Part shown: positions 1 through 10,256 of the stretch, piece by piece
Position numbering within the stretch: the first letter of the stretch is position 1
Layout of the letters: every line of letters begins with the position of its first letter
DNA from: Amycolatopsis sp. 195334CR
GTDB lineage: Bacteria > Actinomycetota > Actinomycetes > Mycobacteriales > Pseudonocardiaceae
Length of the DNA: 64,000 nucleotides
NCBI RefSeq assembly: GCF_017309385.1
Contig: NZ_JAFJMJ010000002.1
Coordinates: forward strand, 2,666,001 to 2,730,000
Direction: 5' to 3'
Translations under genes and position numbers: made by a program
Notes under the pieces: model-generated
The model's input: the letters and a program-made list of their open reading frames with translations, nothing else
Told to the model about the DNA's origin: nothing
The model's database searches: none

Positions 1-2
1 AG

Positions 3-3000
3 CTCGCCGAACTGCTGCTGGCCAACGACGAACCGGCCCCGCCGCCGCTGCCCAACATGCGCAGCTTCCCCGACGGCGGCCCGACCGGCGGGTACACGAA
101 CAAGTCTCGCGCCGGCTACTCCGGCTCCCGCGCGTTCCGCTACTCCGGCACGCACACCGTCGAGGGCCACGGCTTCTCCTACAACAAGATCTTCGACGTA
201 GACCTGCCGGTCGGCGACGCCACCGAGCTGTCCTACAAGGTCTTCCCCGAGTTCTCCGGTGACGACCTCAAGTACCCCAGCACGAACGTCGCCGTCGACC
301 TCGCCTTCACCGACGGCAGCTACCTGAGCGAGCTGGGCGCCGCCGACCAGTACGGGTTCGCGCTCTCCCCCGCCGGTCAGGGCGCGGCGAAGTCGCTGTC
401 GATCAACCAGTGGAACCTGGTTCGCTCCTCCATCGGCACGGTCGCCAAGGGCAAGGTGATCGACCGGATCCTGGTCGGTTACGACAACCCCGCCGGGCCC
501 GCCCCGCTGCAGGGCTGGCTCGACGACATCCGCCTCGGCGCGGGCACCCCCGCTCCCCCGGCGAACGCCCGCCCGAGCGACCACGTGCTGACCACCCGCG
601 GCACGCACGCGAACTCGACCTTCTCGCGCGGCAACAACTTCCCGGCCACCGCGGTCCCGCACGGCTTCAACTTCTGGACCCCGGTGACCGACGCGGGCTC
701 GACCAGCTGGCTCTACCGCTACCACGAGGGCAACAACGCGCAGAACCTGCCGACCGCGCAGGCGTTCAGCGTCAGCCACGAGCCGAGCCCGTGGATGGGT
801 GACCGGCAGACCTTCCAGGTCCAGCCCTCGCTCGCGACCGGCGTGCCCGACGCCAACCGCGACGCCCGCGAGCTGGCGTTCAAGCACGAGAACGAGGAAG
901 CCAAGGCGCACTACTACGGCGTCCGGTTCGAGAACGGCATCAGGACCGAGCTCGCCCCGACCGATCACGCGGCGCTGTTCCGGTTCACCTTCCCCGGTGC
1001 CGACGCCAACCTGATCTTCGACAACGTGAACAACAACGGCGGCCTGACCCTGGACAAGGCGAACGGCACGCTCAGCGGATTCTCCGACGTCAAGAGCGGG
1101 CTGTCGGCGGGCGCGGGGCGCCTGTTCGTCTACGCCGAGTTCGACAAGCCGGTGTCCGCGGGCGACAAGCTGCCCGGTGAGGGCCGGGACAACGTCCGCG
1201 GCTACCTGCGCTTCGACACCGGCGGCTCGAACACCGTGCAGATGCGCATCGCCACCTCGCTGATCAGCGTCGACCAGGCCAAGAAGAACCTCGGCCAGGA
1301 GATCGCCGCCGGCGCCACGCTGGAGTCGGTCCGCGACGCGGCCCAGGCGGCCTGGGACGAGAAGCTCAACGTGATCCAGGTGGAGGGCGCCAGCGCCGAC
1401 CAGCTGCAGACGCTCTACTCGAACCTGTACCGCCTGTTCCTGTACCCGAACTCGGGTTACGAGAACGTCGGCACGAAGGAGCAGCCGAAGATCCAGTACG
1501 CCAGCCCGGTCGCGCCGAAGACCGGCCAGGACACGCCGACGCACACCGGCTCGAAGCTGGTCGACGGCGAGATCTTCGTCAACAACGGCTTCTGGGATAC
1601 CTACCGCACCACCTGGCCCGCGTACGCGCTGCTCACGCCGACGATGGCCGGGAAGATGGTCGACGGCTTCACCCAGCAGTACCGCGACGGCGGCTGGATC
1701 TCGCGCTGGTCCTCCCCCGGCTACGCCAACCTGATGACCGGCACCAGCTCCGACGTGGCCTTCGCCGACGCCTACCTCAAGGGCGTGAAGAACTTCGACG
1801 TGCAGTCCGCCTACGACGCCGCGCTGAAGAACGCCAGCGTGACCCCGCCGAACGCCAGCGTGGGCCGCAAGGGGCTCGACACGTCGATCTTCCTCGGCTA
1901 CACCTCGACCGCGACCGGCGAGGGCATGTCCTGGGGCATCGAGGGGTACGTCAACGACTTCGGCATCGCGAACATGTCGAAGCAGCTCTACGACGAGGCC
2001 GCCGCGGACGACCCGCGCAAGCAGGAGTACCTGGAGAACCACGAGTACTTCACCAACCGCGCGCAGAACTACGTCAACACGTTCGACCCCAACGTGAACT
2101 TCTTCCAGGGCAAGTCGCCGACCGGCGAATGGCGCGTCCCGGCGAGCGAGTACGAACCCCGCGAATGGGGGCACGACTACACCGAGACCAACGCCTGGAA
2201 CATGGCCTTCACCGTGCCGCACGACGGCAACGGCCTGGCCAACCTCTACGGCGGCCGCGACGGCCTCGCCAAGAAGCTGGACGAGTTCTGGGCCACCCCG
2301 GAGACGGCCACCTTCCCTGGGTCCTACGGCGGTGTGATCCACGAGATGCGCGAGGCCAGGGACGTGCGGATGGGCCAGTACGGGCACTCCAACCAGCCCT
2401 CGCACCACATCCCCTACATGTACAACTACGCCGGTCAGCCGTCGAAGACCCAGGAGAAGGTGCGCGAGGTGCTCTCGCGGCTGTACCTGGGCGGCGAGCT
2501 GGGCCAGGGGTACGCGGGCGATGAGGACAACGGCGAGATGTCGGCCTGGTACATCTTCAGCGCGCTGGGCTTCTACCCGCTGCAGATGGGCAAGGCGGAC
2601 TACGCGATCGGCTCGCCGCTGTTCACCAAGGCCACGGTGAACCTGGAGAACGGCAAGAAGCTGGTGATCAACGCCCCGCAGAACAACGCGAAGAACGTCT
2701 ACGTGCAGGGGCTCAAGGTCAACGGCAAGGACCACAGCTCCACGTCGCTGCCGCACGACCTCCTGGCCAACGGTGGCACGCTGGACTTCACCATGGGCCC
2801 GCAGCCGTCCGCGTGGGGCACCGGCGCCGGTGACGCGCCGGAGTCGATCACCGAGGGCACCGCGGTGGCCAGCCCGCTGCACGACCTGACCGGGCCGGGC
2901 AAGGGCACCGCCACCGCCGAATCCGGCGACGTGGCCACGCTGTTCGACAACACGTCCGGCTCGGAGTCGAAGCCGGGTTCGTGGGTCCAGTACCAACTGA

Positions 3001-3692
3001 ACTCGGACAACGAAGCGGCTAGCTTCTACACGCTGACCTCGGTGAAGGGCGCCGGTGACCCGAAGAGCTGGGTGCTCAAGGGTTCCTACGACGGTCAGAC
3101 CTGGGCCGTGGTGGACGAGCGCAAGGACCAGTCGTTCAAGTGGCGCCAGCACACGCGGGCGTTCAAGGCGGCCAAGCCGGGCCACTACACCCACTACCGG
3201 CTGGAGATCACCGCGACCGAAGGCGGGCCCGCCGGACTGGCCGAGGTCGAACTGCTCGGCAAGCCCGATCCGGTGTGCACCACCACGATCAATCAGGACC
3301 ACAACGGCGCGCTGGCCGTGACGAGCGGCGTGACCTGCGTGGACGGCGTGACCGTGCGCGGTCCGGTGACCGTGGCCGACGGGGCTTCGCTGGTGGTCGA
3401 CGGTGGTGCGATCAGCGGACCGATCTCGGCCTCGAACGCCGGTTCGGTGCGGTTCCTGGGCACGAAGGTGACCGGGCCGATCTCGATCACCGGGTCCACC
3501 GGCACGGTGGCGCTGGAGCACAGCACGGTGTACGGGCCGGTGGCGCTCGACGGCAACACCGGGCCGTCGGTGCTGGTCGCGGCGAACACCGTGCAGGGCT
3601 CGGTCAGCTGCGGCGGCAACACGCAGCCGGTGAACAACACGCTGGTCAACTCGGTGCGCGGGACCGTCGCCGGGCAGTGCGCCGGCTTGTAG
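3..3692 (+). CDS. GH92 family alpha-1,2-mannosidase, 5'-truncated by window edge
   Basis: A glycosidase of family GH92, calcium-dependent exo-alpha-mannosidases that trim mannans or N-glycans. The reading frame is open from base 3, so the ATG at 57 is internal and the real start and any signal peptide lie outside the window; about 1229 codons are visible. Family signatures are GFWDTYRTTWPAY (about nt 1590-1630), HEMREARDVRMGQYGHSNQ (about 2340-2395) and DEDNGEMSAWYIFSALGFYP (about 2520-2580). After the catalytic part comes an F5/8-type-like module (about nt 2900-3260), then roughly 110 residues of short repeats rich in GPV/GPI/TV (about 3290-3690) that look like a beta-helix. Repeat modules of this kind are usual on exported actinomycete enzymes. 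A tandem paralogue follows. Confidence 0.93.
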   Translation, partial: LAELLLANDEPAPPPLPNMRSFPDGGPTGGYTNKSRAGYSGSRAFRYSGTHTVEGHGFSYNKIFDVDLPVGDATELSYKVFPEFSGDDLKYPSTNVAVDLAFTDGSYLSELGAADQYGFALSPAGQGAAKSLSINQWNLVRSSIGTVAKGKVIDRILVGYDNPAGPAPLQGWLDDIRLGAGTPAPPANARPSDHVLTTRGTHANSTFSRGNNFPATAVPHGFNFWTPVTDAGSTSWLYRYHEGNNAQNLPTAQAFSVSHEPSPWMGDRQTFQVQPSLATGVPDANRDARELAFKHENEEAKAHYYGVRFENGIRTELAPTDHAALFRFTFPGADANLIFDNVNNNGGLTLDKANGTLSGFSDVKSGLSAGAGRLFVYAEFDKPVSAGDKLPGEGRDNVRGYLRFDTGGSNTVQMRIATSLISVDQAKKNLGQEIAAGATLESVRDAAQAAWDEKLNVIQVEGASADQLQTLYSNLYRLFLYPNSGYENVGTKEQPKIQYASPVAPKTGQDTPTHTGSKLVDGEIFVNNGFWDTYRTTWPAYALLTPTMAGKMVDGFTQQYRDGGWISRWSSPGYANLMTGTSSDVAFADAYLKGVKNFDVQSAYDAALKNASVTPPNASVGRKGLDTSIFLGYTSTATGEGMSWGIEGYVNDFGIANMSKQLYDEAAADDPRKQEYLENHEYFTNRAQNYVNTFDPNVNFFQGKSPTGEWRVPASEYEPREWGHDYTETNAWNMAFTVPHDGNGLANLYGGRDGLAKKLDEFWATPETATFPGSYGGVIHEMREARDVRMGQYGHSNQPSHHIPYMYNYAGQPSKTQEKVREVLSRLYLGGELGQGYAGDEDNGEMSAWYIFSALGFYPLQMGKADYAIGSPLFTKATVNLENGKKLVINAPQNNAKNVYVQGLKVNGKDHSSTSLPHDLLANGGTLDFTMGPQPSAWGTGAGDAPESITEGTAVASPLHDLTGPGKGTATAESGDVATLFDNTSGSESKPGSWVQYQLNSDNEAASFYTLTSVKGAGDPKSWVLKGSYDGQTWAVVDERKDQSFKWRQHTRAFKAAKPGHYTHYRLEITATEGGPAGLAEVELLGKPDPVCTTTINQDHNGALAVTSGVTCVDGVTVRGPVTVADGASLVVDGGAISGPISASNAGSVRFLGTKVTGPISITGSTGTVALEHSTVYGPVALDGNTGPSVLVAANTVQGSVSCGGNTQPVNNTLVNSVRGTVAGQCAGL

Positions 3693-3712
3693 CGGCGACC
3701 GCGCGTCACGAC

Positions 3713-3748
3713 ACGGGCGGCGTCCGGGAGTTCCCGGGCGCCGCCCGT
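3713..3748 (+). terminator. Hairpin terminator after first GH92 gene
   Basis: A perfect 10-bp inverted repeat (ACGGGCGGCG at 3713-3722, CGCCGCCCGT at 3739-3748) encloses a second short stem (CCGGGA/TCCCGG). It lies 20 bases after the stop of the first GH92 gene and 13 bases before the start of the second. No strong T-tract follows, which is common for actinomycete terminators. It suggests the two GH92 genes are at least partly separate transcription units. Confidence 0.6.
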
Positions 3749-3760
3749 TAACGTGTGCCC

Positions 3761-6700
3761 ATGCCCGATCAGCCGACCGAGTTCTTCTCGTCCTTCGAGC
3801 ACGGCGACCCCGCGCCCGGCAGCGGCGACCGGCTCCGCGTGCACGTCGGGGCGGGCCCGGCGAACGCCCCCGCGGCCAAGCCGGGCGCCGGCTTCAGCGG
3901 GCTGGCCGCGCTCAACTACCGCACCGAGGTGGCCGGGCAGGCGCGCACCGGGCTGTTCCGCACCGACCTGGTCATCACCGAGCGCAGCGAACTGTCCTAT
4001 GTGGTGTTCCCCGAGGCGGATCCCCGGTGGCGCGCCACCTTCGTCGCCATCGACATCGAGTTCGACGACGGCACCACGCTCGCCTCGCTGAACCAGCGCG
4101 ACCAGCACGGCTTCGCAGTCACCGCGAAGGCGCAGGGCCTGGCCAAGAAGCTGTACCTCGACCAGTGGAACCACGTCCGCTGCTCGCTCGCCGCGGCCGC
4201 GGGCAAGCGCGCCAAGGCGATCCTGCTCACCACCGAGCTGCCCGACGGGGACGGTGAGGTCTCCGGCTGGCTCGACGACGTGCGGATCACCGAGCGCGAG
4301 CCCGCCGCCGAGGTCGAGCCGGTGGACCGCGTGCGCACCACGCGCGGCACGCATTCGGCGAACAACCGCTCGCGCGGCAACAACATCCCGGCCACCGCGC
4401 TCCCGCACGGCTTCAACTTCTGGACCCCGGTGACCGACGCGGGGTCGACCACCTGGGTGTACGAGTACCACCGGCGCAACAACGGGGCGAACCGCCCGGC
4501 GCTGGAGGCGTTCGGGCTGAGCCACCAGCCGAGCCCGTGGATGGGCGACCGGCACACCTTCCAGGTGATGCCGCGCATCGGCGAGCTGACCGTGGACCGG
4601 CAGGCCAGAGCGCTGGCCTTCGACCACGCGAACGAGCTGGACCGCCCGTTCCACTACCGGGTCCGCTTCGACAACGGCATCACCGGCGAGATCGCGCCCG
4701 CCGACCACGCCGCCATGCTGCGGTTCACCTTCCCGGCGGGCAAGGCGCACCTGATCTTCGACAACGCCGCCAACCGCGGCGGGCTGCGGCTGCACTCCAA
4801 CGGCACGGTCACCGGCCACACCTGGGTCCGCAGCCGGCTGTCCGTCGGCGCGCGCCGGATGTACGTCTACGGCAAGGTCGACCGCCCGGTGACCGCGGCG
4901 AAGAAGGTGCGCGACCCGGTCTGGCGCACGGTCACCGGGCACCTGAGCTTCGAGGTCGGCGAGCAGGAGGCGGTCAGCCTGCGGATCGCCACCTCGCTGA
5001 TCAGCCTGCGGCAGGCACAGCACAACCTGGAGCTGGAGATCCCCGACGGCACCAGCTTCGAGGCCGTGCGCGACCACGCGCGCGAGGAGTGGCGCAAGGT
5101 GCTGGGGCGCATCGAGATCGAGGGCGCCAGCGAGGACCAGCTCACCACGTTCTACTCGAACCTGTACCGGCTCTACCTGTACCCGAACTCGGCGCACGAA
5201 AACACCGGCACCACCGCGTCCCCGGTCTACCGGCACGCGAGCCCGGTCGTCCGCACCACCCGGCTGAGCACGCGGCGGCGCACCGGCGCCAAGGTGCTGG
5301 ACGGGCCGATGGTGGTGAACAACGGTTTCTGGGACACCTACCGCACCACCTGGCCCGCGTACGCGCTGTTCAGCCCGGAGCGCTGCGGGCAGCTGGCCGA
5401 GGGGTTCGTCCAGCAGTACCGCGAAGGCGGCTGGATCTCCCGGTGGTCCTCCCCCGGTTACGCGAACCTGATGACCGGCACCAGCTCCGACGTGGCCTTC
5501 GCCGACGCCTACCTCAAGGGCGTGCGCAACTTCGACATCCAGGCCGCCTACGACGCCGCGCTGAAGAACGCCACGGTGACCCCGCCGACCAAGAGCGTGG
5601 GACGCAAGGGCCTGGATGAGTCGATCTTCCTCGGGTACACGCCTTCGTCCACACCGGAGGGTCTGTCGTGGGCGCTGGAAGGCTGCATCAACGACTTCGG
5701 CATCGCGAACCTGTCGCGCGCGCTGTACGAAGCCGCCGAGGAGGACGACCCGCGGCGAGCCGAATACCTCGACCACCTGCGGTACTTCACCAGCCGCGCG
5801 CTGCACTACGTCCACCACTTCGACAAGCGGACCGGGTTCTTCCAGGGCCGTGACCCCGCCGGTGGCTGGCGCTGGAGCACCGAGCAGTACGACCCGGAGC
5901 TGTGGGGGTTCGACTACACCGAGACCAACGGCTGGAACATGGCCTTCACCGCGCCGCACGACGGCAACGGGCTGGCGAACCTGTTCGGCGGCCGCAAGAA
6001 GCTCGAATCCACTTTGGACACCTTCTTCGCCACGCCGGAAACCGGGCTCAAACCGGGCTCGTACGGCGGCATCATCCACGAGATGACCGAGGCCAGGGAC
6101 GTCCGGCTGGGCCAGTACGGGCACTCCAACCAGCCCTCGCACCACATCCCGTGGATGTACCTGCACGCCGGTGCCCCGGCCAAGGCGCAGGCGGTGGTGC
6201 GCGAGGTGCTGCTGCGCTGCTACCTGGGCAGCGAGATCGGCCAGGGCTACCCCGGCGACGAGGACAACGGCGAGATGTCGGCGTGGTACCTGTTCGCCGC
6301 GCTGGGCTTCTACCCGCTGGCCATGGGCAGTCCGTCCTATGTGCTCGGAGCGCCGTTGTTCACCAAGGCCACCGTGCACCTGGACAACGGCGAGAAGCTG
6401 GTGATCAACGCGCCCGGCAACACCGCGTCGACGGCGTACGTGCGCGGGCTGAAGGTCAACGGCGAGCCGTACGCCAAGACGCACATCCCGCACGAAACCC
6501 TGGCCCGGGGCGCGGTGCTCGACTTCGACCTGGCCGAGGAACCCGGCGACTGGGGCACCGGCGAGGGCGACGCGCCGCCGTCGATGACCACCGGCGAACT
6601 GGTCGCCGAGCCGCTCGCCGACCTCCCCGGCCGGGGCCGGTGCGCCGAGAACGACGTCTCCCAGCTGTTCGACGACACCAGCCGCACCCAGGTGAACTTC

Positions 6701-7009
6701 GCCACCGCCACGCCCACCGTCGAGTTCACTGTGGACGGTGAACCCAGGCCGGTGCTGCTGTACACGCTGACTTCCGCGCTCGGTGAGGGCGACCCGTCCG
6801 CGTGGGTGCTGGAGGGTTCCGACGACGGCGAGTCCTGGCGGAGCCTGGACGAGCGGACCGGTCAGGTGTTCCGCTGGCGGCGCCAGACCCGGCCGTTCTC
6901 GCTGACCGCGCCCGCCGCCTGCCGCCACTACCGGCTGCGCGTCACCGCGGGCACCGACCGGCGGATCAGCCTGGCCCAGTGGGAGTTGCTCGGGAGCACC
7001 ACCGCATGA
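3761..7009 (+). CDS. GH92 family alpha-mannosidase, no export signal
   Basis: Second GH92 alpha-mannosidase, 1082 residues, colinear with the upstream paralogue: same N-terminal module, same GH92 signatures (NNGFWDTYRTTWPAY, MTEARDVRLGQYGHSNQ, DEDNGEMSAWYLFAALGFYP) and the same C-terminal F5/8-like region. It lacks the beta-helix-like tail. The start is taken at ATG 3761 (MPDQPTEFFSSFEHG); a GTG at 3755 is in frame. Neither gives a signal peptide, so this enzyme is probably cytoplasmic or leaves by an unrecognised route. It shares a 4-base ATGA overlap with the FUSC gene downstream. A tandem duplication followed by loss of export and tail is the simplest history (inference). Confidence 0.92.
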   Translation: MPDQPTEFFSSFEHGDPAPGSGDRLRVHVGAGPANAPAAKPGAGFSGLAALNYRTEVAGQARTGLFRTDLVITERSELSYVVFPEADPRWRATFVAIDIEFDDGTTLASLNQRDQHGFAVTAKAQGLAKKLYLDQWNHVRCSLAAAAGKRAKAILLTTELPDGDGEVSGWLDDVRITEREPAAEVEPVDRVRTTRGTHSANNRSRGNNIPATALPHGFNFWTPVTDAGSTTWVYEYHRRNNGANRPALEAFGLSHQPSPWMGDRHTFQVMPRIGELTVDRQARALAFDHANELDRPFHYRVRFDNGITGEIAPADHAAMLRFTFPAGKAHLIFDNAANRGGLRLHSNGTVTGHTWVRSRLSVGARRMYVYGKVDRPVTAAKKVRDPVWRTVTGHLSFEVGEQEAVSLRIATSLISLRQAQHNLELEIPDGTSFEAVRDHAREEWRKVLGRIEIEGASEDQLTTFYSNLYRLYLYPNSAHENTGTTASPVYRHASPVVRTTRLSTRRRTGAKVLDGPMVVNNGFWDTYRTTWPAYALFSPERCGQLAEGFVQQYREGGWISRWSSPGYANLMTGTSSDVAFADAYLKGVRNFDIQAAYDAALKNATVTPPTKSVGRKGLDESIFLGYTPSSTPEGLSWALEGCINDFGIANLSRALYEAAEEDDPRRAEYLDHLRYFTSRALHYVHHFDKRTGFFQGRDPAGGWRWSTEQYDPELWGFDYTETNGWNMAFTAPHDGNGLANLFGGRKKLESTLDTFFATPETGLKPGSYGGIIHEMTEARDVRLGQYGHSNQPSHHIPWMYLHAGAPAKAQAVVREVLLRCYLGSEIGQGYPGDEDNGEMSAWYLFAALGFYPLAMGSPSYVLGAPLFTKATVHLDNGEKLVINAPGNTASTAYVRGLKVNGEPYAKTHIPHETLARGAVLDFDLAEEPGDWGTGEGDAPPSMTTGELVAEPLADLPGRGRCAENDVSQLFDDTSRTQVNFATATPTVEFTVDGEPRPVLLYTLTSALGEGDPSAWVLEGSDDGESWRSLDERTGQVFRWRRQTRPFSLTAPAACRHYRLRVTAGTDRRISLAQWELLGSTTA

Positions 7010-9099
7010 TCGCCCGGTTCACCGAGGCGACCAGGGACCGGCTGGTCGCCTCGGATCCCGGCTTCGTCCGGTTGCGCCTGGCCCTGTCCGCGATCTTCGG
7101 CATCGTGCTGGCCGTGCTGGTGCTGCTGCCGTTCGGCCAGCCGATCACCGTGGTGATGGTCGGCGCGATCGGGGCCATGCTCAGCGCGTTCACCGTGCAC
7201 GAGGACACCACGCGCCAGGAACTGGTCACGCTGCTGCTGGTGTTGCTCACCGGGGCCGCCTCGCTCACCCTGGCCAGCCTCGGCGCCTCGCTGCCGCCGC
7301 TGGACGGCGTGATCTTCGTGCTGCTGATCTTCGTCGCGGTCTACGCGCAGCGGTGGGGTTCGCGCGGCATCGCGCTCGGCTCGGCGAGCTTCTTCCTGTT
7401 CTTCTTCGCCATGTTCCTGCAGACGCACCTCGCGCAGGTGCCCGCGCTGCTGGGCGCGCTGGCCGCCGGGATCGCGGCGAACACCTTCGTCCGGCTGGTG
7501 CTGCTCCCCCGGCGCCCGGCCAAGGAACTGCTGCGGGTGCGCCGGGCCTTCCGCGCGCGGCTGGTGGCGGTGATCCGGGCCGCGCAGGCGTACCTGGAGG
7601 CGGGCGGGCGCAACGACAAGCCGCTGCGCACGGCGGCGAACCGGATGCACGAGTGCGTGCTGATGGTCGAGGACGTGGCACCGGACGTGGTGGACGAACG
7701 CGCGGTCGGCGTGCTGCGGCGGCGGGCGATCGAGGTGGAGCTGGCGGTGGAGTGGCTGGTGATCACCCTGCGCCGCACCGCCGCCGAGGACCTCGATCCG
7801 GGGACCAGGGCGGATCTGGTCACCGCGTTGCGCCAGTTCGGCGCGCTGATCGGCCGCGACCCGCGCGAGCTGCCGGTGATCAGCGATTCCGCCGAGTTCA
7901 GCCAGATGCTGGTGGCGGGCAGCCGGATCGGCGAGCACGCCCGGCCCGGTGACGAGCTGCGGCACGCCATCGCCGAACTGGCCATCGCCGACGTCAACGC
8001 GCAGCGGGTGGCCGAGAACGACGAGCTGCCACCCGAAGACGTTCCGGAAGTCGAGGAGGAGCCCGAGCGCAAGGCGGTCTTCACCTACGACAACCAGACC
8101 CGGGGCGCCATCCAAGCCGTGGTCGGCGGCGGGCTCGCCGTGCTCGGCGGCGAGCTGGTGTCCCCGCAGCGGTGGTACTGGGCGGTGCTCACCGTTTTTG
8201 TGGTGTTCCTCGGCTCCGCCACCGCGGGCGCGACCTTCGTCAAGGGCATGCGGCGGCTCGTCGGCACGCTGGTCGGCATCTTCGGCGGGGTGCTGGCGGC
8301 GTTGCTGGTGGTCGGGAACCCACCCGCCACGCTCGCGCTGCTGCTGGTCTGCGTGTTCGGCATGGTCTACTTCTCGCGCGTGTCGCAGACGATCATGGCC
8401 TTCTTCATCACCGCCATGCTCGGCCTGCTCTACAGCCTGCTCGGCACGTTCACCGTCGAGGTGCTGTGGATCCGGCTCGCCGAGACCGCGGTCGGCGCGG
8501 CGGCGGGCATGCTGGCCGCGGTGGTGATCGTGCCGGTGCGCACCCGGTCGGTGATGCTCGACGACGTGGCCACCACGCTGGAGGACCTGCGCGCGTTCGT
8601 CGAGCGGGCCGGTGAGCTGCTGTCCGGACGTGAGAATGTCAACATCATCGAGCTGTCCCGCACCCTGGACCGCGACGTCGACCAGGTGCGCCGCACCATC
8701 GAGCCGCTCACCCATCCGGTGAACGTCAGCACGGCGCGGCGCGACCTCGGCTGGCACGTGCAGGGCACGCTGGAGTCCATCGCGTTCCGGGCGCGGCACG
8801 TCGCCGCCCGCGCCCAGCCGGGCATGTTCGCCGGTGACGAGCGCCTGCCCGAGGTGCTGGCGGCGATCACGCGCAAGGTGGACACCCTGCTCGAAGTGGT
8901 GCGGGACCCCTCCGGCGCGGACCGGCGGCAGCTCGACCACGAGACCGGCCTGCCGCCCGGCGAGTGCGCCGGCGACGCCACCCGGCGGTCGCTGCTGTCC
9001 AGTCTGGACCAGCTCGACGCCGAGCTCGTGGCCCTCGGGAACGCCTTCGGCGTGCGGCGTGACAAGACGCACCCCGACGCCGGTTACGGAGAGGGATAA
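7006..9099 (+). CDS. FUSC-family membrane protein (aromatic acid exporter-like)
   Basis: An integral membrane protein of 697 residues with the two-part FUSC/YccS-like layout: a first set of hydrophobic helices (about residues 20-170), a soluble linker, and a second set (about 370-510), followed by a soluble C-terminal part. The family includes proton-driven exporters of aromatic carboxylates, but most actinomycete members are uncharacterised. The start chosen is ATG 7006, which overlaps the GH92 stop as ATGA and implies translational coupling. A longer in-frame opening upstream would read through GH92 coding sequence and is rejected. Substrate cannot be told from the sequence. Confidence 0.8.
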   Translation: MIARFTEATRDRLVASDPGFVRLRLALSAIFGIVLAVLVLLPFGQPITVVMVGAIGAMLSAFTVHEDTTRQELVTLLLVLLTGAASLTLASLGASLPPLDGVIFVLLIFVAVYAQRWGSRGIALGSASFFLFFFAMFLQTHLAQVPALLGALAAGIAANTFVRLVLLPRRPAKELLRVRRAFRARLVAVIRAAQAYLEAGGRNDKPLRTAANRMHECVLMVEDVAPDVVDERAVGVLRRRAIEVELAVEWLVITLRRTAAEDLDPGTRADLVTALRQFGALIGRDPRELPVISDSAEFSQMLVAGSRIGEHARPGDELRHAIAELAIADVNAQRVAENDELPPEDVPEVEEEPERKAVFTYDNQTRGAIQAVVGGGLAVLGGELVSPQRWYWAVLTVFVVFLGSATAGATFVKGMRRLVGTLVGIFGGVLAALLVVGNPPATLALLLVCVFGMVYFSRVSQTIMAFFITAMLGLLYSLLGTFTVEVLWIRLAETAVGAAAGMLAAVVIVPVRTRSVMLDDVATTLEDLRAFVERAGELLSGRENVNIIELSRTLDRDVDQVRRTIEPLTHPVNVSTARRDLGWHVQGTLESIAFRARHVAARAQPGMFAGDERLPEVLAAITRKVDTLLEVVRDPSGADRRQLDHETGLPPGECAGDATRRSLLSSLDQLDAELVALGNAFGVRRDKTHPDAGYGEG

Positions 9100-9121
9100 C
9101 ATCGCTCGCACAAAGCCATGA

Positions 9122-10138
<1,017 letters not shown>

Positions 10139-10160
10139 TTTGAGCTGATTTGTGGCACGG

Positions 10161-10204
10161 CCGCCCGCCGCGGGTGTCCACTGAGGACATTTGACGGCGG
10201 GCGG
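10161..10204 (+). terminator. Hairpin terminator after mdh
   Basis: Perfect 10-bp arms CCGCCCGCCG (10161-10170) and CGGCGGGCGG (10195-10204), with an inner stem TGTCC (10175-10179)/GGACA (10185-10189). It starts 22 bases after the mdh stop codon. Confidence 0.6.
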
Positions 10205-10256
10205 TCCGCCGGTTTAGCGTCCGCCGACCCTCGACGGCCGGTGGAACGGGAGATCG

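Noticed and set aside
3293..6928. A 1211-codon open frame on the minus strand opposite the GH92 genes
   Set aside because: It mirrors the coding frame of GH92 in high-GC DNA, reads as low-complexity Arg/Gly/Val-rich sequence, and has no domain, ribosome site or conserved motif.
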